A stretch of 46,807 nt of DNA from Alphaproteobacteria bacterium (GTDB lineage Bacteria; Pseudomonadota; Alphaproteobacteria; UBA11136). The stretch is from contig JADHSZ010000016.1 in the NCBI GenBank assembly GCA_016776635.1, positions 1-46,807 on the forward strand, given 5' to 3'. Below, piece by piece: positions 15,509 through 24,082 of the stretch (positions are counted from its first letter, which is position 1; every line of letters starts with the position of its first letter). A model generated the notes under the pieces. It did not search any database and had not been told where the DNA came from. It saw only the letters and a list, made by a program, of their open reading frames with translations. The translations under genes and the position numbers were made by a program.

Positions 15509-16689
15509 GCGCGGATAGTATTCCGGAAGAAGGGGAAGAGGCCCTCACGCCACGCAATAATCCCGACCTGTTCGGCCATGAAAAGGCGGAATCCGTCCTG
15601 CATGGGGCCTGGGAATCGGGCCATTTGCACCATGCCTGGCTCATCACGGGACCGATGGGCATCGGCAAGGCCACCCTGGCCCACCGCTTCGCCCGTTTCC
15701 TGTTGTCGCAGGGTGCGGCCCATGAGGCAAAGGGGGGAGGAGACCTGTTCGCCGGTGATCCGGACTGTGATCCGGGAGGGGCGCCTGTTGCAGGAGTGCT
15801 CCACACCGATCCCGGTTCGCGCATATTCGGCAGGGTGGCGGCAGGCGGTCACGCCGATCTGTTGACGGTGACCCGCAGCATCGATCCCAAAAGCAAGAAA
15901 CTGCGCGGTGAAATCGTTGTCGACGACGTGCGCGGAATCGGCGGCTTTCTCCACATGACGGCGGCCGAGGGCGGGTTTCGCGTGGTGGTCATTGATGCCG
16001 GCGACGAGATGAACCGCAATGCCGCCAACGCCCTGTTGAAAAGCCTCGAGGAACCGCCCGCCAATACGGTGATCCTGCTGGTTAGCCATACCCCGGGGCG
16101 GCTGCTTCCCACCATCCGTTCGCGCTGTCGCGAGTTGCGGCTGGCGCCCTTGGGCGAAGCCGATTTCGCCGCAGTACTGACGCGGGTGACGGCGCTGGTG
16201 GAGCCCGGCCTTGAGCAGCCGGAACGGGACGAGCTGTTTCGCCTGTCGGGGGGCAGCCCCGGCAAGGCCCTGCGGCTGGCCGATGAGGGCGGGCTGGAGC
16301 TCTATCACCAAGTTCTGGAGCTTCTTTCCACCCTGGTGCCGGGGCAGGCGGGGCGCCGCACAGGCGCCGATAGCGCCGCGCTCCATGCCTTGGCCGACAG
16401 GGTGGCGGGAAAGAAAGGGGAGGCCGCCTATCACACGCTGGTGGATCTGTTGGGTTCGTGGGTATCCCGCCTCATCCGTCTTGGAGCCGGAGGCGGGGCT
16501 GTAGGCGGGGCAGGACCGGAGGAAGCGCCGCTGATGCGGAGATTCCTCGCCGCCGCTAGTCTTGATCAATGGTTGGAGGTATGGGACAACCAGCAGGCGC
16601 TGTTCGCCCAGACCGACGGGCTCAATCTCGACCGCAGACAGGCCATTCTCAACGCCTTCTTTAATCTGGAAAAGACCGTCAGGGCATAG
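15505..16689 (+). CDS. holB: DNA polymerase III subunit delta' (clamp loader)
   Basis: The 394-aa protein has a RuvB-like AAA+ domain with LITGPMGIGKATLA (Walker A-like, residues 47-59), a D-rich segment VVVIDAGDEMNRNAANALLKSLEEP (Walker B/sensor region) and the SRC motif in TIRSRCREL, all typical of clamp-loader subunits. It works with tau/gamma and delta to load the beta sliding clamp. The start ATG overlaps the tmk stop by four bases. The family is normally 330-390 aa in alphaproteobacteria, so the length fits. It lies in the operon tmk-holB, with metG 45 bp downstream. Confidence 0.93.
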   Translation: MSADSIPEEGEEALTPRNNPDLFGHEKAESVLHGAWESGHLHHAWLITGPMGIGKATLAHRFARFLLSQGAAHEAKGGGDLFAGDPDCDPGGAPVAGVLHTDPGSRIFGRVAAGGHADLLTVTRSIDPKSKKLRGEIVVDDVRGIGGFLHMTAAEGGFRVVVIDAGDEMNRNAANALLKSLEEPPANTVILLVSHTPGRLLPTIRSRCRELRLAPLGEADFAAVLTRVTALVEPGLEQPERDELFRLSGGSPGKALRLADEGGLELYHQVLELLSTLVPGQAGRRTGADSAALHALADRVAGKKGEAAYHTLVDLLGSWVSRLIRLGAGGGAVGGAGPEEAPLMRRFLAAASLDQWLEVWDNQQALFAQTDGLNLDRRQAILNAFFNLEKTVRA

Positions 16690-16734
16690 CGCGGACGTCC
16701 CCGAACCCGCCCCATAAGGGGGCATCCGCGAGAA

Positions 16735-18360
16735 ATGAACAGCATGTCCGGCCCCAAAAATAATCCTCCCGAAAATCACCTCCAAAATGGGCATCCTCAG
16801 AATTATTACCTGACCACGCCCATCTATTACGTGAATGATGCGCCCCACATCGGCCATGCCTATACCACGCTGGCCTGTGACGTGATGGCGCGTTTCCTGC
16901 GTCTCGACGGGGTCAATGTGAAGTTCCTCACCGGCACCGACGAGCACGGTCAGAAGGTGGAAAAGGCAGCCGATGAGGCGGGCAAGGCGCCGCAGGATTT
17001 CGTCGACGAGGTGTCGGGGAACTTCCACAAGCTGGCGCAAGCCATGAACTTCACCAATGATGACTTCATCCGCACCACCGAGGCGCGCCACAAGGACTCC
17101 GTCCAGGCCCTGTGGCGGGTGTTGAAGGAGAAGGACGAGATTTACCTGGATTCCTACGCCGGGTGGTATTCGGTGCGCGACGAGGCCTTTTACGGCGAGA
17201 ACGAGTTGAGCGACGGGCCGGGCGGTACGAAATTGGCGCCGTCGGGAGCGGAAGTGGAATGGGTGGAGGAGCCGAGCTATTTCTTCCGGCTCTCCAAATG
17301 GCGCCAGCCGCTGTTGGATTTTTATGAACAAAACCCCGATTTCGTTTGCCCCCAAACCCGCATGAACGAGGTCAGGAGCTTCGTGGAAGGCGAGGGGGAG
17401 GGCTCCCTGCGCGATCTTTCGGTGTCACGCACCAGTTTCAAATGGGGCGTTGCCGTGCCCGACGACCCTGATCACGTGATGTATGTGTGGATCGACGCGC
17501 TGGCCAATTACCTCACCGCCGTGGGCTATCCCGATACCAAGGGCGCGGAATTCGAGACCTTCTGGCCGGCTAACCTGCATGTGGTGGGCAAGGACATCCT
17601 GCGCTTTCACGCGGTCTATTGGCCGGCCTTCCTGATGGCCGCCGGCATCGAGCCGCCCAAGCGCGTCTTCGCCCATGGCTGGTGGACCAATGAAGGCGAG
17701 AAAATCTCAAAATCCCTGGGCAATGTAATCGATCCCTTTGAACTGATCGAAAAATACGGGCTCGACCCGGTGCGCTATTTCCTTCTCCGTGAAGTGCCCT
17801 TCGGCAAGGACGGCGATTTCTCGCGCGACGCCCTGACCACCCGCATGAACAGCGAACTGGCCAACGATTTCGGCAACCTGGCGCAGCGCGTGCTGTCCAT
17901 GGTTCACAAGAACTGCGGCGCCCAGGTGCCCCAGCCGGGAGCCATGGAGGAGGCCGACGAAGCCCTGTTGGCCGAAGCCCACGGATTGCTGGGCACTCTT
18001 TACGCCTGTTTCCGGGAACAGGCCTTTCACAAGGCGCTGGAGAGTCTGTGGCGGGTGATCGGCGATGCCAACCGCTATATGGACGCACAGGCCCCCTGGG
18101 GGCTGAAGAAAACCGATCCGGCGCGCATGGAAACGGTGCTTTACGTATTGGCGGAGGTGATCCGCCATCTCGCCATATTGAGCCAGCCCTTCATGCCCGG
18201 TTCCATGGAAAAGATGCTGGATCAGCTTTCCGTGGCCTCCAGCGCCCGCAGCTTTGCCCATCTCGGCCCCGATTACGCGCTCGCCGCGGGCACCGCGCTG
18301 GCCAAGCCCGAAGGCGTCTTTCCCCGCTATGTGGAGGAAGAGGAAGGCGGGGAGGGATGA
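16735..18360 (+). CDS. metG: Methionyl-tRNA synthetase
   Basis: The 541-aa class I synthetase charges tRNA-Met. It has HIGH as PHIGH (residues 37-41), LTGTDEHGQKVEKAA, and a KISKS version of the KMSKS loop at residues 323-327. It is the shorter form lacking the C-terminal tRNA-binding domain, common in alphaproteobacteria. The N-terminal 20 residues before the LTTPIYYVNDAPHIG core are a variable extension. The stop overlaps the tatD start by four bases (ATGA), giving coupled translation. No T-box or S-box leader is visible in the 45 bp upstream. Confidence 0.96.
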   Translation: MNSMSGPKNNPPENHLQNGHPQNYYLTTPIYYVNDAPHIGHAYTTLACDVMARFLRLDGVNVKFLTGTDEHGQKVEKAADEAGKAPQDFVDEVSGNFHKLAQAMNFTNDDFIRTTEARHKDSVQALWRVLKEKDEIYLDSYAGWYSVRDEAFYGENELSDGPGGTKLAPSGAEVEWVEEPSYFFRLSKWRQPLLDFYEQNPDFVCPQTRMNEVRSFVEGEGEGSLRDLSVSRTSFKWGVAVPDDPDHVMYVWIDALANYLTAVGYPDTKGAEFETFWPANLHVVGKDILRFHAVYWPAFLMAAGIEPPKRVFAHGWWTNEGEKISKSLGNVIDPFELIEKYGLDPVRYFLLREVPFGKDGDFSRDALTTRMNSELANDFGNLAQRVLSMVHKNCGAQVPQPGAMEEADEALLAEAHGLLGTLYACFREQAFHKALESLWRVIGDANRYMDAQAPWGLKKTDPARMETVLYVLAEVIRHLAILSQPFMPGSMEKMLDQLSVASSARSFAHLGPDYALAAGTALAKPEGVFPRYVEEEEGGEG

Positions 18361-19181
18361 GCGGCGCCTTTCTGGTGGACAGCCATTGCCACCTGGATTT
18401 TCCCGGTCTTGTGGAGGACATGGAAGCGGTGATTGAGCGCGCCGGTCATGCCGGGGTCGGGGCCATGCTCACTATTTCCACCCGGCTCGACCGTTTCGAG
18501 GGCGTGTGCCGCATCGCCGAGGACCATGACAATATCTGGTGCAGTGTGGGCGTTCACCCCCATGAGGCCGACCAGGAAGTCGAAACCGCCACGCCGGCAC
18601 GGTTGTTGAAACTGGCCCGCCACCCCAAGGTGGTGGCCCTTGGCGAGACCGGACTCGATTTCCATTACATGCACAGCGACCGCGGGGTCCAGGAGACGTG
18701 TTTCCGCAACCATCTGGCGGCGGCGCGGGAATCGGGCCTGCCGGCCATTATCCATATGCGCGAGGCCGAGGACGACACCATCCGCATACTTAGCGACGAG
18801 GCTGCGAAGGGACCGCTTACGGGGGTAATTCATTGTTTTAGCTCCGATCTGCAATTTGCCGAGAAAGCTTTGGAAATGGGGTTTTATATTTCCCTGTCCG
18901 GCATCGTCACCTTCAAGCGCGCCGACGAGTTGCGCGAGGTGGCGGCGAAGGTGCCCGTGGAACGCCTCTTGATCGAGACCGACGCGCCTTATCTGGCCCC
19001 CGTGCCCATGCGGGGCAAACCCAACGAACCGGCCTTCGTGGCCCATACCGCAGCCAAGGTGGCGGAAATCCTGGGGCTGTCCACGGAAAAACTGGGTGAA
19101 ACCACCACCGCCAACTTTTTCCGACTGTTTTCCAAGGCCGAAAGGCCCAGGGAAGAATCAGGAGAAGAGGCGGGCCAGTAG
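18357..19181 (+). CDS. tatD: TatD-family metal-dependent DNase/hydrolase
   Basis: From the ATG overlapping the metG stop the product is 274 aa. The metal-binding TIM-barrel motifs are complete: VDSHCHLD (His10, His12), ALGETGLDFHY (Glu), IIHMREA (His), VIHCFSSD (His) and LIETDAPYL (Asp). TatD-family proteins are 3'-5' deoxyribonucleases or related phosphohydrolases; this YcfH/TatD type commonly sits between metG and an MBL-fold gene. The open frame extends upstream inside metG, but the ATGA overlap and VDSHCH position set the start. It is cytosolic. Confidence 0.93.
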   Translation: MSGAFLVDSHCHLDFPGLVEDMEAVIERAGHAGVGAMLTISTRLDRFEGVCRIAEDHDNIWCSVGVHPHEADQEVETATPARLLKLARHPKVVALGETGLDFHYMHSDRGVQETCFRNHLAAARESGLPAIIHMREAEDDTIRILSDEAAKGPLTGVIHCFSSDLQFAEKALEMGFYISLSGIVTFKRADELREVAAKVPVERLLIETDAPYLAPVPMRGKPNEPAFVAHTAAKVAEILGLSTEKLGETTTANFFRLFSKAERPREESGEEAGQ

Positions 19182-19221
19182 AGATGAAACGGAACAGTGA
19201 TGAAACGGGGGCAAGGCGCCG

Positions 19222-20004
19222 ATGAAGCTCACCGTTCTCGGCTGCGGCGGTTCGGGCGGAGTGCCCACCATCGGCGATAAATGGGGAGCCTGTGATCCAA
19301 AAAACCCCAAAAACCGCCGCTTACGGGCCTCGATCCTGGTAAGCCACGGCGATACCACGATTCTCGTGGATAGCTCTCCCGATATGCGCCAGCAATTGCT
19401 CACAGCCAGGGTCGGAGAGCTCGACGCCGTTCTCTATACCCATACCCATGCCGACCATATTCATGGCATCGACGATCTGCGCCCCATCAACCGCAATACG
19501 GGCCGCGCCATTGATATTTATGCCAGCAGTGAGTCCCTGGAGGAAATGGGCCGCCGCTTCGCCTATGTGATGGACCAGCCCGATCCCCGCGCCGAGATCC
19601 ATTTTTATAAACCCTGCATCAACGCCCATGAAATCAACGGTCCGTTCACCGTCGGAGCGTTGAGCGTGACGCCCTTTGTCCAGAGTCACGGCCACATGGA
19701 CAGCCTGGGGTTCCGTTTCGACGCGGATGGCGCTGCGGCCGCCTATTCAACGGATGTGGTGGCGCTGGATGAGGATGCCTTCGCCGTGCTTGAGGGCGTT
19801 GAGCTGTGGATCGTGGATTGTTTGCGGATACGCCCCCATGCGACCCACGCCCATTTTGACCTGGTTCTGGAATGGATCGAACGGGTAAAACCCCGGCGCG
19901 CTGTGCTCACCCATATGACCCACGATTTTGATTATGACGCGCTGGCCGGGATGTTGCCGTCCGGCGTGGAGCCGGCCTACGACACCATGGTGATCGAGGT
20001 CTGA
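19222..20004 (+). CDS. Metallo-beta-lactamase-fold hydrolase (PhnP-like)
   Basis: The 260-aa protein has the MBL signature THTHADHIHGIDDLR, with metal ligands His74, His76, Asp78 and His79, and further ligands in VQSHGHMDSLG (His) and the C-terminal LTHMTHDFDY. The sequence around GCGGSGGVPTIGDKWGACDP resembles the PhnP subgroup, which hydrolyses cyclic phosphodiesters, but no phosphonate genes are present, so the substrate is unknown. A 10-bp direct repeat (gatgaaacgg at 19183-19192 and 19199-19208) lies just ahead of the start. It is the last gene of the tmk-holB-metG-tatD unit, 40 bp after tatD. Confidence 0.88.
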   Translation: MKLTVLGCGGSGGVPTIGDKWGACDPKNPKNRRLRASILVSHGDTTILVDSSPDMRQQLLTARVGELDAVLYTHTHADHIHGIDDLRPINRNTGRAIDIYASSESLEEMGRRFAYVMDQPDPRAEIHFYKPCINAHEINGPFTVGALSVTPFVQSHGHMDSLGFRFDADGAAAAYSTDVVALDEDAFAVLEGVELWIVDCLRIRPHATHAHFDLVLEWIERVKPRRAVLTHMTHDFDYDALAGMLPSGVEPAYDTMVIEV

Positions 20005-20383
20005 TGAGCAGACGCCGCGCCGGGTTCTTCCCAGGGATGTTCTGGTATCCCGATGTCTGATATCCCAATGTTTGGGGCAGGGAACAGGCAGCGGAACATT
20101 TTTCCGTTTTTCTTCCGTAACAACCCGGACATATGCGGAACAGGGGAACGTCTTTTTCGCCTTTCCGACTTTTCCCACCTTTGGGGCCGACGTAGCCTGG
20201 CCCCCAAATCACGCCCTGATTATACCTTAAGATTGATCTTTAATAGATTGATTATAAAAGATTATCCTTTATCCCATATAAACTTTCCATAATATACATT
20301 ATGCAATTTATTCTGTTGTGAGGTGTGTGCGGTGGGGGCCACATCCTGGCCCATGCCCCGCCCCATAAAAATACTGTAATAAT
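20005..20383. other. Intergenic region with palindrome and AT-rich tract
   Basis: No gene is seen in these 379 bases. The first half has imperfect short repeats (tatcccgatgt, tatcccaatgt). A hairpin at 20180-20208 is shared with a sequence inside hflX (30469-30493). From about 20220 to 20320 the composition drops to clearly AT-rich, unlike the surrounding GC-rich DNA, with an inverted repeat cataat-atac-attatg at 20288-20303. This may be a promoter or protein-bound region (IHF or H-NS-like proteins favour such DNA), which is inference. Confidence 0.6.
20180..20208. repeat. Dispersed palindromic element, intergenic copy
   Basis: The sequence begins tttggggccgacgta, continues with gcctggcccc and closes with caaa, so that tttggggcc can pair with ggcccccaaa. 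The first 15 bases, and the ctggcccc after them, are repeated at 30469-30493 in the hflX coding region. Confidence 0.65.
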
Positions 20384-20395
20384 ACGAACGTTCGT
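20384..20395. promoter_or_regulatory. Perfect 12-bp palindromic operator (acgaacgttcgt)
   Basis: This palindrome lies 60 bp upstream of the TetR-family gene and overlaps a taataat sequence that could be the -10 element. TACGAACGTTCGT-type palindromes are common operators of TetR-family repressors, so autoregulation of the TetR-SDR pair is likely. Confidence 0.7.
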
Positions 20396-20455
20396 GCTAT
20401 TTAGTGGGAGTTGTTATCGGCGAAAAGAATGAAGAGGTGCACGGAAGGGTAAGAA

Positions 20456-21130
20456 ATGAATACGGAACAGGCAGAGCCATTAAAACAGCCTTCGAAGGGA
20501 GCACAGACCCGACAGGCGCTGGTGACGGCAGCGTCTGAACTGGCCTCTCTGGACGGTCTCGAAGGACTCTCCCTCTCTCGCCTGGCGCAACATGTGGGCA
20601 TGAGCAAGAGCGGACTTTACGCCCATTTTGGCTCGAAAGAGGCATTGCAGTTGGCGGCAATTGAAGGCGCGCACGACACCATCAAACGGGAGTTAACCGG
20701 ACCGGTGCGGCAGGCTCCGCCCGGGTTCCGCCGCCTGTGGGCCTTCATCGAGTGCTATATTTCCTATGTCGAACACAAGGTGTTTCCGGGGGGATGTTTC
20801 TTCAAGGACGTCGCCGCTGAGTTTGATTCCCGGCCCGGCCCGGTGCACGATCGCATTGCCGAGATCTACCCTGCCCTCATGGGTATATCCGCCGAGGCCG
20901 CAAAGGAAGCCCGGGAATTGGGAGAACTGGACGAAAATACCGATCCCCAGCAGCTTGGTTTCGAGATCGTTGCCCTCATCCGCGAGGCCGAGCGGCTTCA
21001 TGTCCTTGAAAACGACCCGAAACACATAGAACGGGCGTGGCGCGGCATCGTTGACCGTCTTTCCGCCCTGGCCACGGAAAAAACCCCGCCCCTGCCCCCT
21101 ACAACCGCAACTCAGGATATTACCTCATGA
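20456..21130 (+). CDS. TetR/AcrR-family transcriptional regulator
   Basis: The 224-aa protein has a TetR N-terminal DNA-binding domain (about residues 15-65) with the helix-turn-helix LSLSRLAQHVGMSKSGLYAHFGSKEAL. The C-terminal ligand domain includes EHKVFPGGCFFKDVAAEFDSRPG, a pattern of the TetR_C group often paired with oxidoreductases. A GGAAGGG ribosome site is well placed before the ATG. Its stop overlaps the start of the SDR gene by four bases, so the two are coupled. The upstream palindrome at 20384-20395 is its probable operator, suggesting that the regulator represses its own operon until a small molecule binds. Confidence 0.9.
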   Translation: MNTEQAEPLKQPSKGAQTRQALVTAASELASLDGLEGLSLSRLAQHVGMSKSGLYAHFGSKEALQLAAIEGAHDTIKRELTGPVRQAPPGFRRLWAFIECYISYVEHKVFPGGCFFKDVAAEFDSRPGPVHDRIAEIYPALMGISAEAAKEARELGELDENTDPQQLGFEIVALIREAERLHVLENDPKHIERAWRGIVDRLSALATEKTPPLPPTTATQDITS

Positions 21131-21975
21131 CACAGATCGACGGATCACTGGCGCTGGTCACAGGCGCATCGAGCGGCATCGGCGCCGCCACGGCCAAGGC
21201 ATTGGCAATCCAGGGCGCCCATGTGCTGTTGCTGGCGCGGCGCGAGAGCGCACTGCAGGATGTGGCCGCCCACATCAACGCCAAGGGCGGAAAAGCCACT
21301 GCCTATGTTGTGGATGTGACAGATGCCGGGGCGGTAGTGAAAACCGCGCAGGAAATCACAGACCAGCACGGCACGCCGGACATTCTCATCAATAATGCCG
21401 GGTTCGGAAAATGGCGCTTCGTGGATGAAATCACCCCCGGCGAGGCCGCAGACATGATGGCCTGCCCCTATTTCGCTGCCTTCAACGTGACCCATGCCTT
21501 TCTTCCCGCCATGATGGAACGGGGCAGCGGCAAGATCGTCTGCGTCAATTCTCCCCTGGGCCGATTCATCTGGCCCGGAACCACGGCTTATACGGCAACG
21601 AGATGGGCACTGCGCGGGTTCACCTATGCCCTGCGGGCGGATCTGGCGGGAAGTGGTGTGAGCGCCACCCATTACGTGGCGGGTAAGGTGAACAGTCCCT
21701 ATTGGCAGACCAATACCGCCAGCGAAGAGAGGTTTCCCCTTATCGCACGCCTGATCCCGACCATCACCCCAGATGCCGCAGCCAGGGGACTGTTAAGGGC
21801 GGTCAGGGGCGACGCCCGCGAAGTGGTGACGCCGTTCCTGTTAAAAACGGTGTTCTGGCAGCATGCTCTGGTTCCCTACGTGGTGGACCGGCTGATGCGG
21901 GTCACCGGTTATCGCCGGCCGGCCATGGAGCACAGGAACGCCTACCACCAGGAGGAGGGCCATGGAGCGGAATAG
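21127..21975 (+). CDS. Short-chain dehydrogenase/reductase with YxxxR in place of YxxxK
   Basis: The 282-aa SDR has the nucleotide-binding TGASSGIG motif (residues 13-20), the NNAGFG motif and a catalytic Ser in CVNSPLG. The catalytic Tyr appears in TAYTATRWALRG, where the usual Lys of YxxxK is Arg (codon AGA). Lys-to-Arg change in this position normally impairs classical SDR catalysis, so the enzyme may be atypical or use a different mechanism. Substrate is unknown. The gene is coupled to the TetR regulator by an ATGA overlap, so its expression is likely controlled by the same ligand. Its 3' end overlaps the convergent lipoprotein gene by 34 bp. Confidence 0.87.
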   Translation: MTQIDGSLALVTGASSGIGAATAKALAIQGAHVLLLARRESALQDVAAHINAKGGKATAYVVDVTDAGAVVKTAQEITDQHGTPDILINNAGFGKWRFVDEITPGEAADMMACPYFAAFNVTHAFLPAMMERGSGKIVCVNSPLGRFIWPGTTAYTATRWALRGFTYALRADLAGSGVSATHYVAGKVNSPYWQTNTASEERFPLIARLIPTITPDAAARGLLRAVRGDAREVVTPFLLKTVFWQHALVPYVVDRLMRVTGYRRPAMEHRNAYHQEEGHGAE

Positions 21976-22742
21976 TCCTGGAGCTCCTTCACATACTCAG
22001 CGCCTGAAAATCGCGGGTGGGAAGAGGTTTCGAGGCGCTCCGACCTCACCAGACCGACGCCGGGCGCGAAATAGTCCACGGTTTCCACCGTAAGTTCGAT
22101 AAAGCTCTCGGAAAACGCCCCCTTGACTGAGGTCTCCCCCCTGCCCGTCACCTTCATACAGTCGCGAAAGATGCCCGCGGGGACTTCCACCACCTCGTCC
22201 ATGCGTTCGATGCGGTAATACATGAGCATGGGTATCTGGGCCTGAACATCGGCGTTGAAGAGCCTGAGAATCAGCAGGAAGGTGTTTTCCTTCTGGTACC
22301 AACTGGTGCTGGGCACCAGGGGCGTATGGTAAAGGTAGGCAGGCGAAGCCTCCCAGTAGAGGCCGTCGTCGGGTTTGCGCGTGGCCACCCGGGCCAGGCC
22401 TTGCGATTTATTCTCGTAGTAATGGGTTTCTCCGTTATGGAGAAGCCGGGCACCCACAAGCTGGCCGTCCAGGTCACGGGAGCCGAGATTGGTGACGAAG
22501 CTCTTCTGGATCTCGTGGCCCCGGAAACTCTCCAGGGCGATCTCGTAGGTCCAGCTTCGGCCTTCCTCGAGGGGGAAATAGGGCTCTTCTTTGCCGGGGC
22601 AACCCGCCACCACGGCAGCCATGAGGCAGACGCCGCAGAACCGGGGGATGGAGAATATCCACCGCCACCGGCATGGCGCCAGTCTTGCCGCCACTCTCCC
22701 CGCTCCTCTTCCAGCCCTGTACGCGTTCTCTTGCCGCATCAT
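21942..22742 (-). CDS. Predicted lipoprotein, paralogue 1 of a three-member family
   Basis: The 266-aa protein has a long basic N-terminus, a hydrophobic stretch and a lipobox VVAGC (Cys48), so it should be lipidated. The mature part begins with YFPLEEGRSWTYEI and contains PSTSWYQKE, VPAGIFRDCMKV, TSVKGAFSE and YFAPGVGLVRSER, motifs shared with the proteins at 22765-23490 and 24083-24784. The VPAG-F-x-C-x-V and FAPGVGLV patterns are seen in many uncharacterised secreted beta-rich proteins. It is the last gene of a seven-gene operon led by a MotA/ExbB-like protein. Function is unknown. Its 3' end overlaps the convergent SDR gene. Confidence 0.8.
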   Translation of the reverse strand: MMRQENAYRAGRGAGRVAARLAPCRWRWIFSIPRFCGVCLMAAVVAGCPGKEEPYFPLEEGRSWTYEIALESFRGHEIQKSFVTNLGSRDLDGQLVGARLLHNGETHYYENKSQGLARVATRKPDDGLYWEASPAYLYHTPLVPSTSWYQKENTFLLILRLFNADVQAQIPMLMYYRIERMDEVVEVPAGIFRDCMKVTGRGETSVKGAFSESFIELTVETVDYFAPGVGLVRSERLETSSHPRFSGAEYVKELQDYSAPWPSSWW

Positions 22743-22764
22743 CCCTTTCCCGCCTGTCCCGGCA

Positions 22765-23490
22765 TCAGCCCCGGCTCAGGGCGCTCAGCACCTGCGTAAA
22801 GGTGCCGGGCTCGATGCGTTGGTTGGAAGAGTGTTCGGTTCGTTGTGATTTCACCAGCCCGGTCCCGGGAACGAACCAGGTGGCGGTTTCCACGCTGATG
22901 AAGATGGTGGCGTCGGAAAACCTGTCGACAACCGAGGTTCCTCCCTTTCCCGACACCTTCACGCAATGGCGGAAGACCCCCGCCGGAACACGGACCACAT
23001 CCTCGGCCGTCTCGATAACGTATTCCATCCTGATGGGAATCGCCGTCGCCATGGGGGCGTTGAACAGGGTGCGCGTGTTAAGAAGAAGGGTGTCTTCCTC
23101 CTGGCTCCAGGTGGTTCCCGGCGTGACGGGATATTTGAGAATGATCCGGGGCGGCTCTTGCCGGCGCATGCCGTCCCCCGGTTTCCGTGCCGCCAGCCGT
23201 TCGACGCCGGTCTCCGATTCGGCGACGAAATAAACCGTCCCGTCATGGAAAAGCCGCGGCGTTGTTTCGCGTTCCCCCACCTTGTGGCGGGGAAAATTGA
23301 GGACGAAATATTTCTGATGCGTGCGGCCGGTGGATTTGGTGTCGAGAACCACGTCGTATTGCCAACGCCAGCCCTCCTCCAGAGGGAAATAGTCGGGGCC
23401 GGTCTCATCACCGCACGCCACTGTGACCAGGGCGGAGAGAAGGCTCATGACGGCGGCGAAACAGGAGTGTGCCGCCGCGAACCGAGTCAT
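22765..23490 (-). CDS. Predicted lipoprotein, paralogue 2 of a three-member family
   Basis: A 241-aa protein with signal peptide and lipobox VTVAC (Cys26). It shares YFPLEEGWRWQYDV, PGTTWSQEED, VPAGVFRHCVKVSGKGGTSV and WFVPGTGLVKSQR with its two paralogues, but is the most diverged of the three in the central region (MRRQEPPRIILKYP in place of LYWEA). It lies 22 bp upstream of paralogue 1 and 29 bp downstream of the His-rich protein gene in the same operon. With Gly at +2 it lacks the inner-membrane retention Asp known from E. coli, so an outer-membrane location is plausible. Function is unknown. Confidence 0.8.
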   Translation of the reverse strand: MTRFAAAHSCFAAVMSLLSALVTVACGDETGPDYFPLEEGWRWQYDVVLDTKSTGRTHQKYFVLNFPRHKVGERETTPRLFHDGTVYFVAESETGVERLAARKPGDGMRRQEPPRIILKYPVTPGTTWSQEEDTLLLNTRTLFNAPMATAIPIRMEYVIETAEDVVRVPAGVFRHCVKVSGKGGTSVVDRFSDATIFISVETATWFVPGTGLVKSQRTEHSSNQRIEPGTFTQVLSALSRG

Positions 23491-23519
23491 CCCCTGCCCT
23501 TTTTCATTCCCGCTGGCCC

Positions 23520-24056
23520 CTATCCGTCGCCCTGGCGAGTCAGTTCGGCGCAGCCGGCGGTGCTTTGCTCCCCGGATTCCACGTAACAGGCGGAGATGGT
23601 GTTCGGCCCGAGGATGCGGCCGTTGAGATAGCCCTTGCTGTCGGAGGAGACCCAGCTGAAGGAGCGGTTGCCGGGATAAATGACGCCGGAGAAATGCTTG
23701 GTGCCGTCGGCGTAGGTGAAATTGCCCTTGAAGCGGCGGTCCTGTTGTTCGGTGATATGGACGGTTTTATTCCACTCCTTGAAGCCCTTGAGGTCGGACA
23801 CGGTGCGGTTGGTCCCCTCCCAGGTTCCCGTAAGGTCGAGAATGTAGTGCGAGTTCTTCCCGTGATGAGACTTTCCATGCTTACCACCACCGTGGTGAGA
23901 CTTGCCATACATGCCGCCCCCCTGATGATATCCGTGATGAGACTTGCCATGATGGCCGTGATGGCGGCAGGCCCAGACAATGACGATGGAGAGAAGGATG
24001 AGCGTATTGATCAGGGTCAGCGCCCAGAGAATCTTTGTAACCGTTTCTTTTTTCAT
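23520..24056 (-). CDS. Membrane-anchored His-rich protein with small beta domain
   Basis: The 178-aa protein has one N-terminal membrane helix (about residues 9-29), then a segment (31-70) with 13 histidines including three copies of GKSHHG. This is likely a metal-binding linker. The C-terminal domain (LDLTGTWEGTNRTVSD to the end) resembles the secreted protein at 45522-45923: both have W-x-G-x-N-x-TVS, RRFKG, Y-x-DGT, ACYV and AGCA. The domain is probably periplasmic. A GGAG Shine-Dalgarno lies close to the ATG. It is in the middle of the operon between lipoprotein genes. The His segment might sense or store Zn, Ni or Cu, which is inference. Confidence 0.78.
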   Translation of the reverse strand: MKKETVTKILWALTLINTLILLSIVIVWACRHHGHHGKSHHGYHQGGGMYGKSHHGGGKHGKSHHGKNSHYILDLTGTWEGTNRTVSDLKGFKEWNKTVHITEQQDRRFKGNFTYADGTKHFSGVIYPGNRSFSWVSSDSKGYLNGRILGPNTISACYVESGEQSTAGCAELTRQGDG

Positions 24057-24082
24057 GATTTTCTCCTCATGCTTTCTGGGAA

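Noticed and set aside
15361..17355. Long open frame on the minus strand opposite holB/metG
   Set aside because: It is antisense to well-supported tmk, holB and metG genes and encodes no recognisable domain; a consequence of GC-rich codon bias.
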